64,000 nt of DNA from positions 32,931,965 to 32,995,964 of the forward strand of contig CM026557.1 of the NCBI GenBank assembly GCA_015143295.1, read 5' to 3'. The stretch comes from Tetracentron sinense (Eukaryota > Streptophyta > Magnoliopsida > Trochodendrales > Trochodendraceae). The notes under the pieces were generated by a model that saw only the letters and a program-made list of their open reading frames with translations, ran no database searches and was not told the DNA's origin. Of the stretch, positions 32,043 through 42,580 are shown piece after piece (the first letter of the stretch is position 1; each line of letters opens with the position of its first letter). Made by a program: the position numbers and the translations under genes.

Positions 32043-32254
32043 AGGCTCTGTTTGCTTAGAGGGAAGCGTTATGGAAAATTAATATTTTCTACTTAATAAT
32101 TTTTCCTTGATCCTTATAAATTTCTCTCAATCATAAAGTAGAATTGAAGAATTATTTGCAGGAACAACTCATTTTGCGGTACACCAAACACAACATGAGG
32201 TTTTTTTTTTTTCGGTTAAAATAATTTCATGCGCCCTTCAAACAAACGCAGCCT
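32043..32254. mobile_element. Harbinger-like MITE, 212 bp
   Basis: Ends AGGCTCTGTTTGCTTAGAGG and, reversed, AGGCTGCGTTTGTTTGAAGG. The left flank is TTA and the right flank TAG, so the 3-bp duplication is imperfect. Compact, AT-rich, no open frame. Confidence 0.72.
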
Positions 32255-32808
32255 TAGGGACAACCTACTCAACCAAGTGGAATTATTATTTTATTGGTAC
32301 CTTTAAGGTACCAAAGTATGTGGAATCCATTTGTTTTAATATTCTGATAGAACTTGATTATAATAAGAACACAGGTGTGATTATGTTGTGGCTAAGCATT
32401 TATGTTTGAAACAAAGCTAGAGGTGTCACATTCTATCTATCCGAATCTACACTGAAATCTTGCTTTGTTCTAATTCGCAAATATTGATATATAAATAAAA
32501 ATGTTATTTACTGTATGATTCTGAACAGTGCTTAACAAACCATAGATGTCATTCTCTTAATCTCTAAGCGATCCAAGAACACTCGTATCTATGATATGGG
32601 AATAGAGTAGCCATCAACCATCGTACCATGAGGGGAATATTAGGACGTATATAAGGTGTGAAAGTTGATGGGGGGTCCAAAGAGAAGGGGATGGGTTGTA
32701 TTCTTCTCCCTAACAACTTAATACAGCAACTTGGCCATTTAAATCTATAGGAAATGGAAGCATAGAATATAAATTTTCAATTTCAAAATGATGACGGCAT
32801 TTAAAACA

Positions 32809-32990
32809 GATTTTTTATTTTTATTTCTTATGAACCACGTATTAAGACTCATACTATTCTCACGTGCTGCATAGGGAATACCCCCATCCCATTAAACTGA
32901 TATTGAGTGGAGGCCAGGAATCAATCTCGAGACCTCCGGGTTTACGGTTTGTCCTTCTGCCATTGGGCTACATCCCTGAGGGTTAAAAAA
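32809..32990 (-). mobile_element. second SINE-like element, minus strand
   Basis: On the minus strand: TAGCCCAATGGCAGAAGG (A-box-like) and GGTCTCGAGATTGATTCC (B-box-like) about 45 bp apart, a body of about 130 bp, then an A-rich tail (AAATAAAAATAAAAAATC). It differs from the SINE at 31155. Confidence 0.65.
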
Positions 32991-33068
32991 AAACACAGAG
33001 ATCTTTAAGTGATGTGTTTGCAGGATTCGAGTCACAGTTAATGGATACGTGAGGTTCACACTTGCTAT

Positions 33069-33730
33069 TAGGGCTGCATTTAAGCCAAGTTGGCTCGATC
33101 AAGTCAAGCTAAAGCTAGTTTTTCAAGCTCTAATGACCAATCTAAACTTTTATTTGAGCTCAAATGTTTAAAGAAGCCGAGCTTGAGCCCCACCCTGTTT
33201 GATTCGACTTAGCTAGAAGCTTGGCTTGTTTTGGGTAAGGTTTGACTTGAGGTCGGCTCAGCTTGAAATAATTCTTTTTGGTAATGTTGTTCATATTAAT
33301 ATAGAGTAATATTTTCAACTTATAACAAAAAGTTTAGGAGATACTAACAACAAAAAAAAAAATAAAAATTTGAGAACTAAAAAACAAAAACTCACCCTAG
33401 CTCTCTACTTTTGGACTAAGGATTAGCCTCAAATCTGATTTTTGTGGATGCTTAAATTAATTTTGTGTAGTTTATTGTATTTCAATTTAATATTAAATAA
33501 TTTTCTTAAAATCATATACAATTAACCAAAATCAACCTAAAATTTAAATCTAGCTTTGAGTAAACTTGAGCTTGGTTTGGCTTAAATCAAGTTCAAGCTC
33601 AAGCTCAATCAATCTTAATCAAGTCAAGCTCAAGCTTGAACATTTGAGTTCAAATCAAGCTCAAGCTAAGCAGCACAAGCATGATTAAACCAAGCTCGAG
33701 CTTGACCAAGCTTGGCTGAAATACAAGTCT
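33069..33730. mobile_element. hAT MITE, CAAGCTTGAGCTTG-rich, 662 bp
   Basis: Flanked by a perfect 9-base direct repeat ACTTGCTAT (33060-33068 and 33731-33739), which includes the expected 8-bp duplication. Ends TAGGGCTGCATTTAAGCC and, reversed, AGACTTGTATTTCAGCC. Both arms are packed with AAGCTTGAGCT/CAAGCTCAAG words; the centre is AT-rich. No coding capacity. Confidence 0.87.
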
Positions 33731-34016
33731 ACTTGCTATATTCCCTCCATCAACTCAATTTAGCATGTATTTAGTTTAAGCTATTTGTGAAGCCAAGTGA
33801 AAGATATCCTCTATTATACTTTTAATGGGATGGAGGGTTCTGTATTAATTAAAAGTTGTCCAGCATTCGACTGCGGGCAACACTCCTACATTGATCAAAC
33901 TTGATTAAAATTTGCATGCATAACACCCCCATCAAGACGATAACCCAACACCACTAATGCTTGCTCTAATGGTACGGTGTGACCTCTCTTATGAGAGGGG
34001 CTCAGGATCCTCTCGA

Positions 34017-34316
34017 GTTGGAACCCCTAGAGATTGCCACGTGTCTCCTTTGACACCCCTTAACCATGGGTAAGGTTCACCCACCCCTAGGGTTCACTCA
34101 CCCATCCTTGATTTTTTTTAATTAATTATTATTTTTTAAATTAAAAAAATATTTTTAATATTCAAAACTCTAGAAACAGTTTTTTAATTAAAAAAAATAA
34201 TAATTAATAAAAAAAAAAAACTAAGGATGGGTGAGTGAACCCTAAGGGTGGATGAACCTTACCCATGGTTAAGGGGTGTCAAAAGAGACACGTGGCGACC
34301 TCTAGGGGTTCCAACC
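34017..34316. mobile_element. long fold-back (inverted-repeat) element
   Basis: Two arms of about 100 bp pair almost perfectly: GTTGGAACCCCTAGAG, CCACGTGTCTC, TTGACACCCCTTAACCATGG, GTAAGGTTCA and CTCACCCATCCTT on the left all recur reversed on the right (34212-34316). The centre is an A/T palindrome. A half-copy is at 40290-40480. No target duplication identified. Confidence 0.85.
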
Positions 34317-34873
34317 TGTGCCTATGAGAGGTGGTACAATCTAGTCCCAATGAGTGATGCCTTATAAGAGTACCACTCCCCGCAACTAGCGATTGGACCA
34401 ATAATTAATACTAACAGTACTAGGCAAATGATAAAGGAAAAAAAAATTGAATAATAAATGTTTAGTAGTTTTCAGTTGCAATAACGGTTGGAATTACAGT
34501 TGGAGGAAAGAATAGAATCAGATGCAAAAATGGGTATTTGTAGGCAGTTACGATTCGAGAACACGACCCAAGGAGGACTCAACTCACCCCACTCCAAAAG
34601 TCAACCACTAGCCCCCTCCTAGTGGTATCTGAATCAGACGTCAGCCATTCTGCCAAGTGTATAAATAAAATTCCAAGACATTAAAAAGGAGATTCTGCAA
34701 TTCTCTCATTCATTACTCTTTTTCGAAATTTTAAAATATTACCTTACCATAAATACATGAGTAGAGCCCATAAGATGAAAAAAAAGAAAAAAAAAAGTGA
34801 GATGGGAAAGGACAAAAATGCCCCTCCACCCCTTCCATTCATCACTTGCTCTCTCTCTCACACTCTCAACTGG

Positions 34874-35730
34874 TTAGACCTTTGGTGCTTCCTTAGCTTT
34901 CATGGGAAATTCTGGGAGGGGAACACTAACGGGAGCTGTAACGGAAGATAGCTTGTTAGAAGCCTTCTGCATCTCAACGTCGTCAGCTTCGATATCTTCG
35001 ATCATCATCCGGCCGTTAGCTTCAACACCCTTAATGGCTTCGGGTATCGCCTCGGTTTTATTCTCCTTGTATTCCTTGTACTTGCCCCATAGAACTGAGT
35101 AGAGGCCACAAACAATCAAGATTGCCCCAAGTACACTGTATCCACAAGTGAAGAAGATCAGTCAGTGGTAAAGTGATAATTAAGAGCTTCATGGATCATG
35201 CATGAGAGAAGGGAAAGAGATGAAATTTCTTTTTGTTACCCATTATTGTTCCTCTTTCTCTCTTTTGGTCTGTTTTGTTATTGTTCTGGTAGTGATATTT
35301 CATTAAAGAAACAGTGAAAGTTGAAATTTGTATCTTTTGATAAGGATGGAATAATGGCCAGATACCCATTAAGGGGTGGGGAGGATTCCTTCAATATTAC
35401 CAAAGAAAAAGACTATGGCTTATTTTTATTTTTTGTGAAAATGATGAAAAATAGAGCATGCTTTTGTTTTTATTATTATTGTTATTAATTCATTTTATTG
35501 AAATATTTGAGGGAAGAGGAATTACCCTCCCAAAAAGATCTTCTCTGCAAGAATGAAGGACCCCATGATGGCCACTATGATCATCATCAAAGGGCTGAAA
35601 GCAGTCGCAAAGACAGGCCCTCTTTTCTGCATCACTAACCCTTGGACATAGTATGCAATGCTTGATGATACAATTCCCTGTATTTGAAAAACATAATTTT
35701 ATTAGTACCTCATTGATCAGAGAGAGTGAT

Positions 35731-35767
<37 letters not shown>

Positions 35768-36973
35768 AACAGCATAGGCAGCAGCAAGGAGGTTCATGTC
35801 CCAGCCAATAGTCCAAACAGAGGGTCTATGTTCCATTACAAATGTGACTGCAATGGATTGGAGAGTTCCAATAAAGCAGACTAGAGATGTGAGAGAGAGT
35901 GGAGCTGTGTATCTCTTCATGGTAATTGCCTAGGTAAAGAGACACAAAGTAACAGTTAGTTTAGTATTCTTGTTTTTTAGCTAAAAATAAACAACGGGTT
36001 ATCCTTCTTTGTTCTTACCTGTAAGATGAAGAAAGAAGCCCAAGCCAAGGTAGCAATGATGAGGAGGATGGAGCCCTTAAACCAGTCTTTGTCCGTAGTT
36101 CCGGTGGTGTCGGTGATGTAAGATTTACGAGGATGGATATGCTTAGACCAGACCATCTCCATGATAGGTCCCTTGTACAAGGTCATCAACATTGCCCCAG
36201 CCACTGTAACCACAGTTCCCACCACCTTTGCTTGGCACCTCACCTTCTTAATGTCCACTTTCTCCATCCTTTTTCATATCCACCAAAACATACAAAAAAA
36301 ATTATGCAAAATTCACCCAAAAAAACAAAAATTTAAATAAATAAAATCTTAGTAACAATGATGAGTATATAGAATGCATGTATACCTGAAAAGAACAGCC
36401 ATGAGGAACGTCATCGCAGGGAGCATGTTGCTCATGGCACAGGAGAAGGTGGGAGAGGTGAATTTTAGTCCCGCGTAGTAAAAGTTTTGATCAATTACAG
36501 GTCTGTCAAATCCAATCAAGTGATGGTTATCAGTTTTCGTAAATATGACTGCCATATTTCATGAAATAAAATTTGTTATAATGCAGCTGTATATACTAGG
36601 ACTTGAATGGACACTAACCCAAGAAGACCCAATACGAAGATTTGCATGAAAATTGGAAATGTCATCTTTGGTCTCACTTTCCTGCAATCGAATCAAATGA
36701 AAATGAATCAGACTCCATTACTAGAATCTATAAAGGTAGCATAGAATATTGTCTAGTTTCTCATCTTTACCTCTCTAGAATGAGAGCGAACGGAGCGATA
36801 GCCCCAGTAGCAAAGGCGTGACGATAGACAACTAGCACATAGTGGCTCATCCCTCTGTTAAGGGAGACCTTAGTGATGATGTTCATGCCCGCGTAGCCGA
36901 ACTGGAGAGATATCATGGCTATGTAGGGCTTGCTTCTTTGGATGAAGTTGCCAAAACATCCCTGGCTCTCCAT
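34874..36973 (-). CDS. WAT1-related protein (UMAMIT/nodulin MtN21 family transporter)
   Basis: Seven exons on the minus strand join in frame: 36973-36771, 36681-36619, 36502-36386, 36268-36019, 35929-35771, 35677-35526 and 35135-34874 (stop TAA), giving 401 residues. All introns are GT-AG. The family has ten membrane spans built of two EamA domains and exports amino acids, auxin or related metabolites across plasma or vacuolar membranes. Visible marks: KPYIAMISLQFGYAGMNIIT near the N-terminus, VLVVYRHAFATGAIAPFALI, GLLGPVIDQNFYYAGLKFTS, SNMLPAMTFLMAVLFR, VVTVAGAMLMTLYKGP, WASFFILQ in the first EamA domain, then MKRY, SSSIAYYVQGLVM, ATAFSPLMMI and VLGAILIVCGLYSVLWGK in the second, and an acidic/Lys-rich cytoplasmic tail. 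The length and exon pattern are typical and it looks intact. Substrate cannot be told from sequence. The best resemblance by memory is to the Arabidopsis At5g07050-type clade. A TATA box lies 132 bp upstream. Confidence 0.95.
35733..35765. repeat. (AG)n microsatellite in a WAT1-gene intron
   Basis: About 33 bases of AG repeat in the intron between exons 5 and 6, ending 6 bases from the GTTAGT donor of exon 5. Confidence 0.95.
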
Positions 36974-37104
36974 TTTTTGGCTGTTGAAGAAGACCTGGCA
37001 CTATCAAAATGAGCACTTAAAAGAGGAGGGAATGAAGAAGAATAGAGGAAAACACTTGAAATGCTTGTGTTTCTCCTGAGGAAAAAAATGTTAACTTCTT
37101 CGCA

Positions 37105-37112
37105 TATTTATA
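37105..37112 (-). promoter_or_regulatory. TATA box of the WAT1-related gene
   Basis: GTATAAATATGC on the minus strand, about 132 bp before the ATG at 36973; spacing allows a roughly 100-bp 5' UTR. The 5' UTR holds AAGAGGAGGG and C/T-rich sequence. Confidence 0.6.
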
Positions 37113-38116
37113 CGCGTTTTGGGGGGGGTATCCTATCCAAATAATTTGAGGGGTGTGAGCGTGTGAGAATCTCAACACTCACACGCATGCAGATTATTTG
37201 ATTTGAATATTCTCACTAGCTGTTTATACGTTAACGTTGGGTCCACATCATAGAGAGGGGTGAGTCTGTGGGTTACACGTGGCAGCAATGAGAAGGGGTT
37301 TAAGTGCAATAGAGCGAGTCCACTCGTTTACCATAGTGGTAAACGATTTGTGAGGCACCAAAATATGGAGGTGAGTGCATGCTGATGCTATAGAGGCCAT
37401 TGTGGTTGTGGGTCACACGTGTGGACCCACACGAGTCACGCCCCGACGCGGCGGCCCGGCGCGAAGGTATTGGTCCATGAGAGCCAGCCCCCACCCACCT
37501 TGCCTGGCATGCGACATGGTTTGCCATGATCGGCGACATGTATTGGAATGTTAGGCCTTGGGTATCATGTCTGGTAATCAAAAATCAAAATAGTGCTGCT
37601 GTAGACACTATGGCTGCAATGGTCCGAGATAGGTCATTTGGCTCAGCGACTACGGATTTTCCTTTACCCATGTACCAAGAAAATTAAGGAGGATATATGA
37701 CTTAGCTAATCTAAGTGTTCTTGCGACGGGGCTTGTGTTCGTAGCCCCTGTTTATTTGTTTGTTTGTTTTTTGAGTAATTGCCTCCAGTCATAAAATTCG
37801 TTAATGGCACATTCTATTCTGTTGTTTGTACAGAAGAAAAACAAGGACTTACCTTTATAAGAGAGCCCTTATATAAATAAAATCAAATTTCTTATATATA
37901 TGTGACAATTTTGAGGGCCAAACTTCCCCTATAACCAACAATTACAAAATTTATATATTATTTAACTATATATTTTTTTAATTATACCTAAAAGATTTAA
38001 AAGAAAAATTCCAAATTATGTTTGTGGGTGGGGGGCTCCGCCCCTGCCCCTGCGTTTACCGTATGTTACCAGCATAGTCTATGCTGCATGTACCAGTCCG
38101 ACCCGCCCTCAAGGGC
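37113..38116. other. spacer between the head-to-head gene and its partial copy
   Basis: No gene. Includes a G-run (37120-37129), the direct pair GTGTGAGCGTGTGAGAATCT / CTCACACGCATGC, and CG-rich sequence with GACGCGGCGGCCCGGCGCG (37444-37462). Presumably promoter DNA of the transporter gene near 37113 and unrelated DNA further right. Confidence 0.5.
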
Positions 38117-38531
38117 CCTCTTTTAAGTGCTCATTTTGAGAGTGCAAGGTCTTCTTCAACAGCCAAAAAATGGAAAGCCAGGGATGTTTTGGCAACTTCA
38201 TCCAAAGATGCAAGCCCTACATAGCCATGGTGTCGCTCCGGTTCGGCTATGCCGGGATGAACATCATCACTAAGGTCTCCCTTAATAGAGGGATGAGCCA
38301 CTATGTGCTAGTTGTCTATCGTCACGCCCTTGCTAATGGGGCTATCGCTCCTGATCTTGCTCTCATTCTAGAGAGCAAAGATAAGAAACTAGACATTCTA
38401 TGCTACCTTAATCGATTCTAGTAATGGAGTCTGACTCATTTTTACATGACTCCATTGCAGGAAAGTGAGACCGATTATGACATTTCCAATTTTTTTGCAA
38501 ATCTTTGTATTGGGTCTTCTCGGGTTAGTGA
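38117..38531 (+). pseudogene. truncated inverted copy of the WAT1-related gene, exons 1-2
   Basis: From CCCTCTTTTAAGTGCTCATT (38117) the sequence matches the 5' UTR, exon 1, intron 1, exon 2 and the exon-2 donor of the 36973-34874 gene, in the opposite orientation, then stops matching at 38531. Exon 1 (from ATG at 38170) differs by a few codons, for example KPYIAMVSLRFGYAGMN, and has a 3-base insertion (IAPDLALILE). The exon 1 donor is GC instead of GT. Exon 2 (38461-38523) reads KVRPIMTFPIFLQIFVLGLL. Exons 3-7 and the TATA region are missing, so it cannot make a transporter. Confidence 0.93.
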
Positions 38532-40285
38532 TACTTAAGAGTCGGGAGATCATTTGATTAATCGACGGTGCAATGTAGGGAAGACTGCTGATTCTGATCG
38601 TTTGATTAATCCCACTGATCAGTTACTCTTCATTTCGTTTATTTTTCTTCGAATTTGGTACCATTTTTTGTAGTTTTGGTAGGTGGAGTTATTGTAATAT
38701 TCTGGAAAAAGCTGCAATGTCTTTTAAGTTAAATATGGTGCTTTGTGGGACATTGATCACTTTAACAAAGTTGGCCTAGCCTGGCTGTGCTTTTCTTAAT
38801 CTGAGAGTAGGGATAAATATTCCATTTCTCTCTACTTTAATAGTGGTGTTCTTCATGCATAAGGATTGATGCGCAAATTCGAATATCTAAGTTAGTATGT
38901 ATTAAGAGGATGTATGTATAAAATCTCAGATTCCTTGGCACCCAGTACTTTGGAGCAAATTTGGGCGGCGAATATCATCTCATTTTGTTTCCATTTTAAT
39001 TGCGAATATTTGAAGCTTTTAACACAATGTTCCTCCAAATTTATCAAGATTTGAGATGTTCTGAACCTAGAAATGGTTTTGGACACCTCTTTTAAGCCAT
39101 GTTGCCTATAATTTAGAATCCATTTAGAAAGTTAAACAAAAGCAAGATGCAAAGCCTTCAAATTAGTTCTATCAAATTTCTCTTTCACACTGTTGTTTAT
39201 TTCTTGATTTCTAGAATTTTTTTTCGAAGGGAATTTCGATATGGTCACTTTATCAGTTGAGATTTGATACGCTTGATTGCATTCCGCATCAATGGGATTT
39301 AATATGCTATCCTGATGCGATTATCGACATTTTCGTAATCATTTTCATACTACAAGAAATATTTATGTTAAGGTTAACCATTTTAGGTCTGCTCTCTGTG
39401 AAAATACCATCAGCATGCAAACTATTACTTCGAGCTAAAACATTTAAAAGAAAGGTTTATTCTAACTTCACTTTGAAGCTTATTAATTGTCACATTTTTT
39501 TCAAAAAAGAAAAAGACTAACTGCACCCTTTTATTTTTTGTAATTATAGCCCAAAGAGCAATCATAGAGCTAAAATTCAATTTACTTCGAGCTTAACTGT
39601 GATAATCCTGGGTGCTTAAATAAGTCAGCCTTTCGTATTTGGGCAGTAGCCAATCCTTCCACATGAGTTGAGCATCATAAATCTTCGATAAGTATGCGTA
39701 GATTTAATGGAGTAATAATTCAACTACTTGGGATATGAACTCGCGCTAAATTTAATGGTTATCTCTAATTCCATGTCGGCATATATGTCGAAGAATCTGA
39801 ATAATGGACAATATCTCTGATTCCGACGACATGGTCCCTAATCGCTTGGATTTGATCAGTACCATTTTTCCTGCAGATTCTTTGTAGGAGGAAGCCATGG
39901 TTACTGTCATGGTTCAAAAGCAGGGTGCTGATTAGATGGTTAGGGACGTCTGGTAGCGGAAAATCTCAGGCCATGGTGGATCTACTAGAGGTGGCCTATT
40001 GATTGCCTGAATTCCATTGTCGAGTGTCTCATGATCGTGGGAGAATCTTACTTATCCTATCCATCTATAATTTGTCAAGTAGGCCTAGCTCGTCCGGCAT
40101 CCCTGAAAATGCTGTAAAGGCCTCCATGATATTTGGCCATATTAACAAAGAGAGCCAAAATAATTAAAGGTCCCATTATTTTGATAATATATGGTACTAA
40201 ATAAGGTAATTAATATATTAATTTACAGGGAAGCGACCAGGCCATGTTTTCTAAAGCTAATTTTCTGTATGTTTTTCATATGGAC
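38532..40285. other. intergenic, no recognisable feature
   Basis: AT-rich DNA. Frames at 38892-39086 and 39257-39520 have no domain I know and look like chance frames. Confidence 0.5.
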
Positions 40286-40289
40286 TTAC

Positions 40290-40485
40290 CTTAAATCGGG
40301 GTAATTTTTTTTTTGGTGGGGGTAATATCCCCCTGTAATTTTTTTAAAATATTTTAAAATTAAAAAAACCTTAAAGATAGTTTTTCTAATTTAAAAAAAA
40401 TGAATTAATATTTTTTAAAAAAATCATAGGTTTAACCACACTTAAAGGGTGTCAAAAGGTACACGTGGGTACCTCAAGGGGTGAT
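40290..40485. mobile_element. partial copy of the fold-back element
   Basis: A/T palindromic centre (TTTTAAAATATTTTAAAATT) followed by TTTAACCACACTTAAAGGGT, GTCAAAAGGTACACGTGG and ACCTCAAGGGGT, matching the right arm of 34017-34316. The left arm is reduced to GGGGTAATATCCCC-like sequence. A palindrome AACCGGATTTGCCAAATCCGG lies just after (40487-40507). Confidence 0.6.
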
Positions 40486-41211
40486 AACCGGATTTGCCAA
40501 ATCCGGCTATCGCCATAGAGGATTTGGCTTCAAGAAAAAAGGTGGCGTAAGTGGGCAAGTAAAGATCAAATACCCGACCACAACTTTAGGAAGAAGCACC
40601 CTTCGATGGTCTTGACCACACGAACAAGGGCTCCACCCTGAGAACAAGTTGATTACTTTAAATCAAACAGAGAAGAGCGAGCCGTTCAAATTTTTTAAAT
40701 GACCAAAATACCCTTCATGATGCCGAGAAAATTGACTAGAATGATAGTTATCGACTAGACAATTGCACCCATGATCCAGTAAGAGCTAGCTAGAGACGGT
40801 CAAGTGGAGCACCGAAAACAAAATGGGCATCTAATCACCTCCAATCATCTCAATGATATGTCACATTGTGCAACGTCGGACCGACAAATCTCCAAACAAA
40901 TGCAGGTGGTTTGATCATTGTTTTTTTCGTAGGGAAATGATTTTGGAGTGGGAGTGGCAAGGATATATAAATATGCCAGGGCAATTATAGGAAAAGAGGA
41001 GGGGACATTGTGAGTTGGGTGCGCTTCCAAAGGGTATAGTGAGTGTCCTACAAAGTGAAATGGGATAGGGCTATGGAGTGGAGTGCAGGGGGGAGTAGGG
41101 TAGTGTTGGGTCTAAAATGGTGGAAGTGTCGCTACCTTGTGAGGCAGCTTCATGGAGGGAGGAAAGTAAGGCTGTGTTTTTCTCTTCTCAAATATTATAG
41201 TTTTTCTTTTA

Positions 41212-41358
41212 CCCTATGTTTGGTTGCTGATAAAATAAGTAAAAACATAGAAAAGAAAAAAAATTGGACAAAATTTAATTAAAAATTGTATTAGAAATCT
41301 AAAATTTTCTTTTCTTTTCCATATTTTAACTTATTTTCTCGACAACCAAACATAGCAT
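41212..41358. mobile_element. small MITE with CTATGTTTGGTTG arms
   Basis: CTATGTTTGGTTGCTGATAA, then AATAAGTAAAA, pairs with the reversed right arm GCTATGTTTGGTTGTCGAGA, then AATAAGTTAAAA. About 147 bp, AT-rich centre. TTTGGTTG ends suggest a Tourist/Harbinger relative. Confidence 0.7.
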
Positions 41359-41359
41359 T

Positions 41360-41606
41360 AGGGTCCCTTCTTTTGCTCAAACTTATAAAGTTTGACACTT
41401 TACACTTTGTCATGGTGATTAATTTAAGAAATTTGAAATTTGAGTCGCTTTATCCAAGATTTCTAACAAAAGTAATTCTTATCATCATGAGATTTCAAGT
41501 TTTATATTATTTTTGTGAAATTTGAAATCATTCATTTTTCTGCGGTTGGAGTCTTATCTTATGGGAATTGCAACCTAAGAGACTTTATAACAAATGAAGG
41601 GACCCT
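41360..41606. mobile_element. MITE with AGGGTCCCTTC ends
   Basis: Ends AGGGTCCCTTCTTTTG and, reversed, AGGGTCCCTTCATTTG; 247 bp. Flanks share CATT. The interior arms (AAATTTGAAATTTGAG against TTTGAAATCATTC) also pair. It directly abuts the previous MITE. Confidence 0.75.
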
Positions 41607-42069
41607 CATTTGTTTTTCGTTTTGTTTTTGTTTTTGTTCTTTAATTATAGAAATTGGGCAAGTGAGATTCCACTAGGAATGTTGGGGCTTGGAAGATGGG
41701 GTGGGGGTGGGTCCATGGTTGTAAAAAGCACCTGATATTTTTCCAAACAGTTTGTCTTGTTGTTTTCGTCCTTTGTTGGCATCTCAGGTGAAGTGGGGGA
41801 ACAAAATATCCACCATTAAGTACTACAATTAAAGGGAAAGGATCTCTCTCTCACTCTAGATGAATGTATATGCACATTACTCGTAACACATACCACTCTT
41901 AAAGCAAGACGGCATATAAGAGAATGAATGTACAACTACAAGCCCCGCTCATATATTTACTCAATGAAGAAGAGTACACTAGTCCATATGTGCATCTCCA
42001 CGAAAAAAAATCCATATGTGCATCAACAAATTATTGTTTTATATACTAACCACTATTTCCCGTCCCTCT

Positions 42070-42580
42070 AGCTATAGGGTGGTGAAGACCTGCCTCCTGT
42101 AGTTCAGATGGCATGGCGTTCCTTCTAGAGAGGGTGGCCTGGGATCTCGAGTCATGTGGTGGAAATATATCTCACTAATGTGGTGAGGAGAGTCCACACA
42201 CCATCACTAACCAAACTACTAATTGATGCTACCTAAAATATAATTTTAATAAGCTAAGATGGTGAAGCTGTGTCCCTTGTCAATGAGGCAGTCTTGGGAT
42301 CAGTTCCAGAAGAGAGGAGGAGGGGGACTCCTAATAGTAGAAGTTGTCATTGGGTGACTGCAGCATGGTCTACGCACCCCACTCACTAATAATAATATCG
42401 ACAATCAATTTCAACCGAAAAAAAGGAATAATAAAAAAGGCAGATACTAACCACAAAACACAGATCTCAATGCCCACGACCAATGTCGATGTAGACGAGT
42501 AACCTTGAACAGATACTAACCTTGCTAATTAGGGTTATGGCCTAACAGTATATCGTGAACCCAAAAAAATAAATAAATAA
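42070..42580 (+). mobile_element. cluster of SINE-like sequences
   Basis: Three tRNA-like or tail-like parts follow each other. At 42095-42155 there is TAGTTCAGATGGCATGG (A-box-like) and GGGATCTCGAGTC (B-box-like). At 42260-42310 there is GGTGAAGCTGTGTCCCTTGT then TTGGGATCAGTTCC with an A-rich end near 42420. At 42530-42580 a tail GGGTTATGGCCTAACAGTAT...GAACCC-A(n) matches the tail of the SINE at 18390-18433. Ends between copies are not resolved. Confidence 0.55.
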
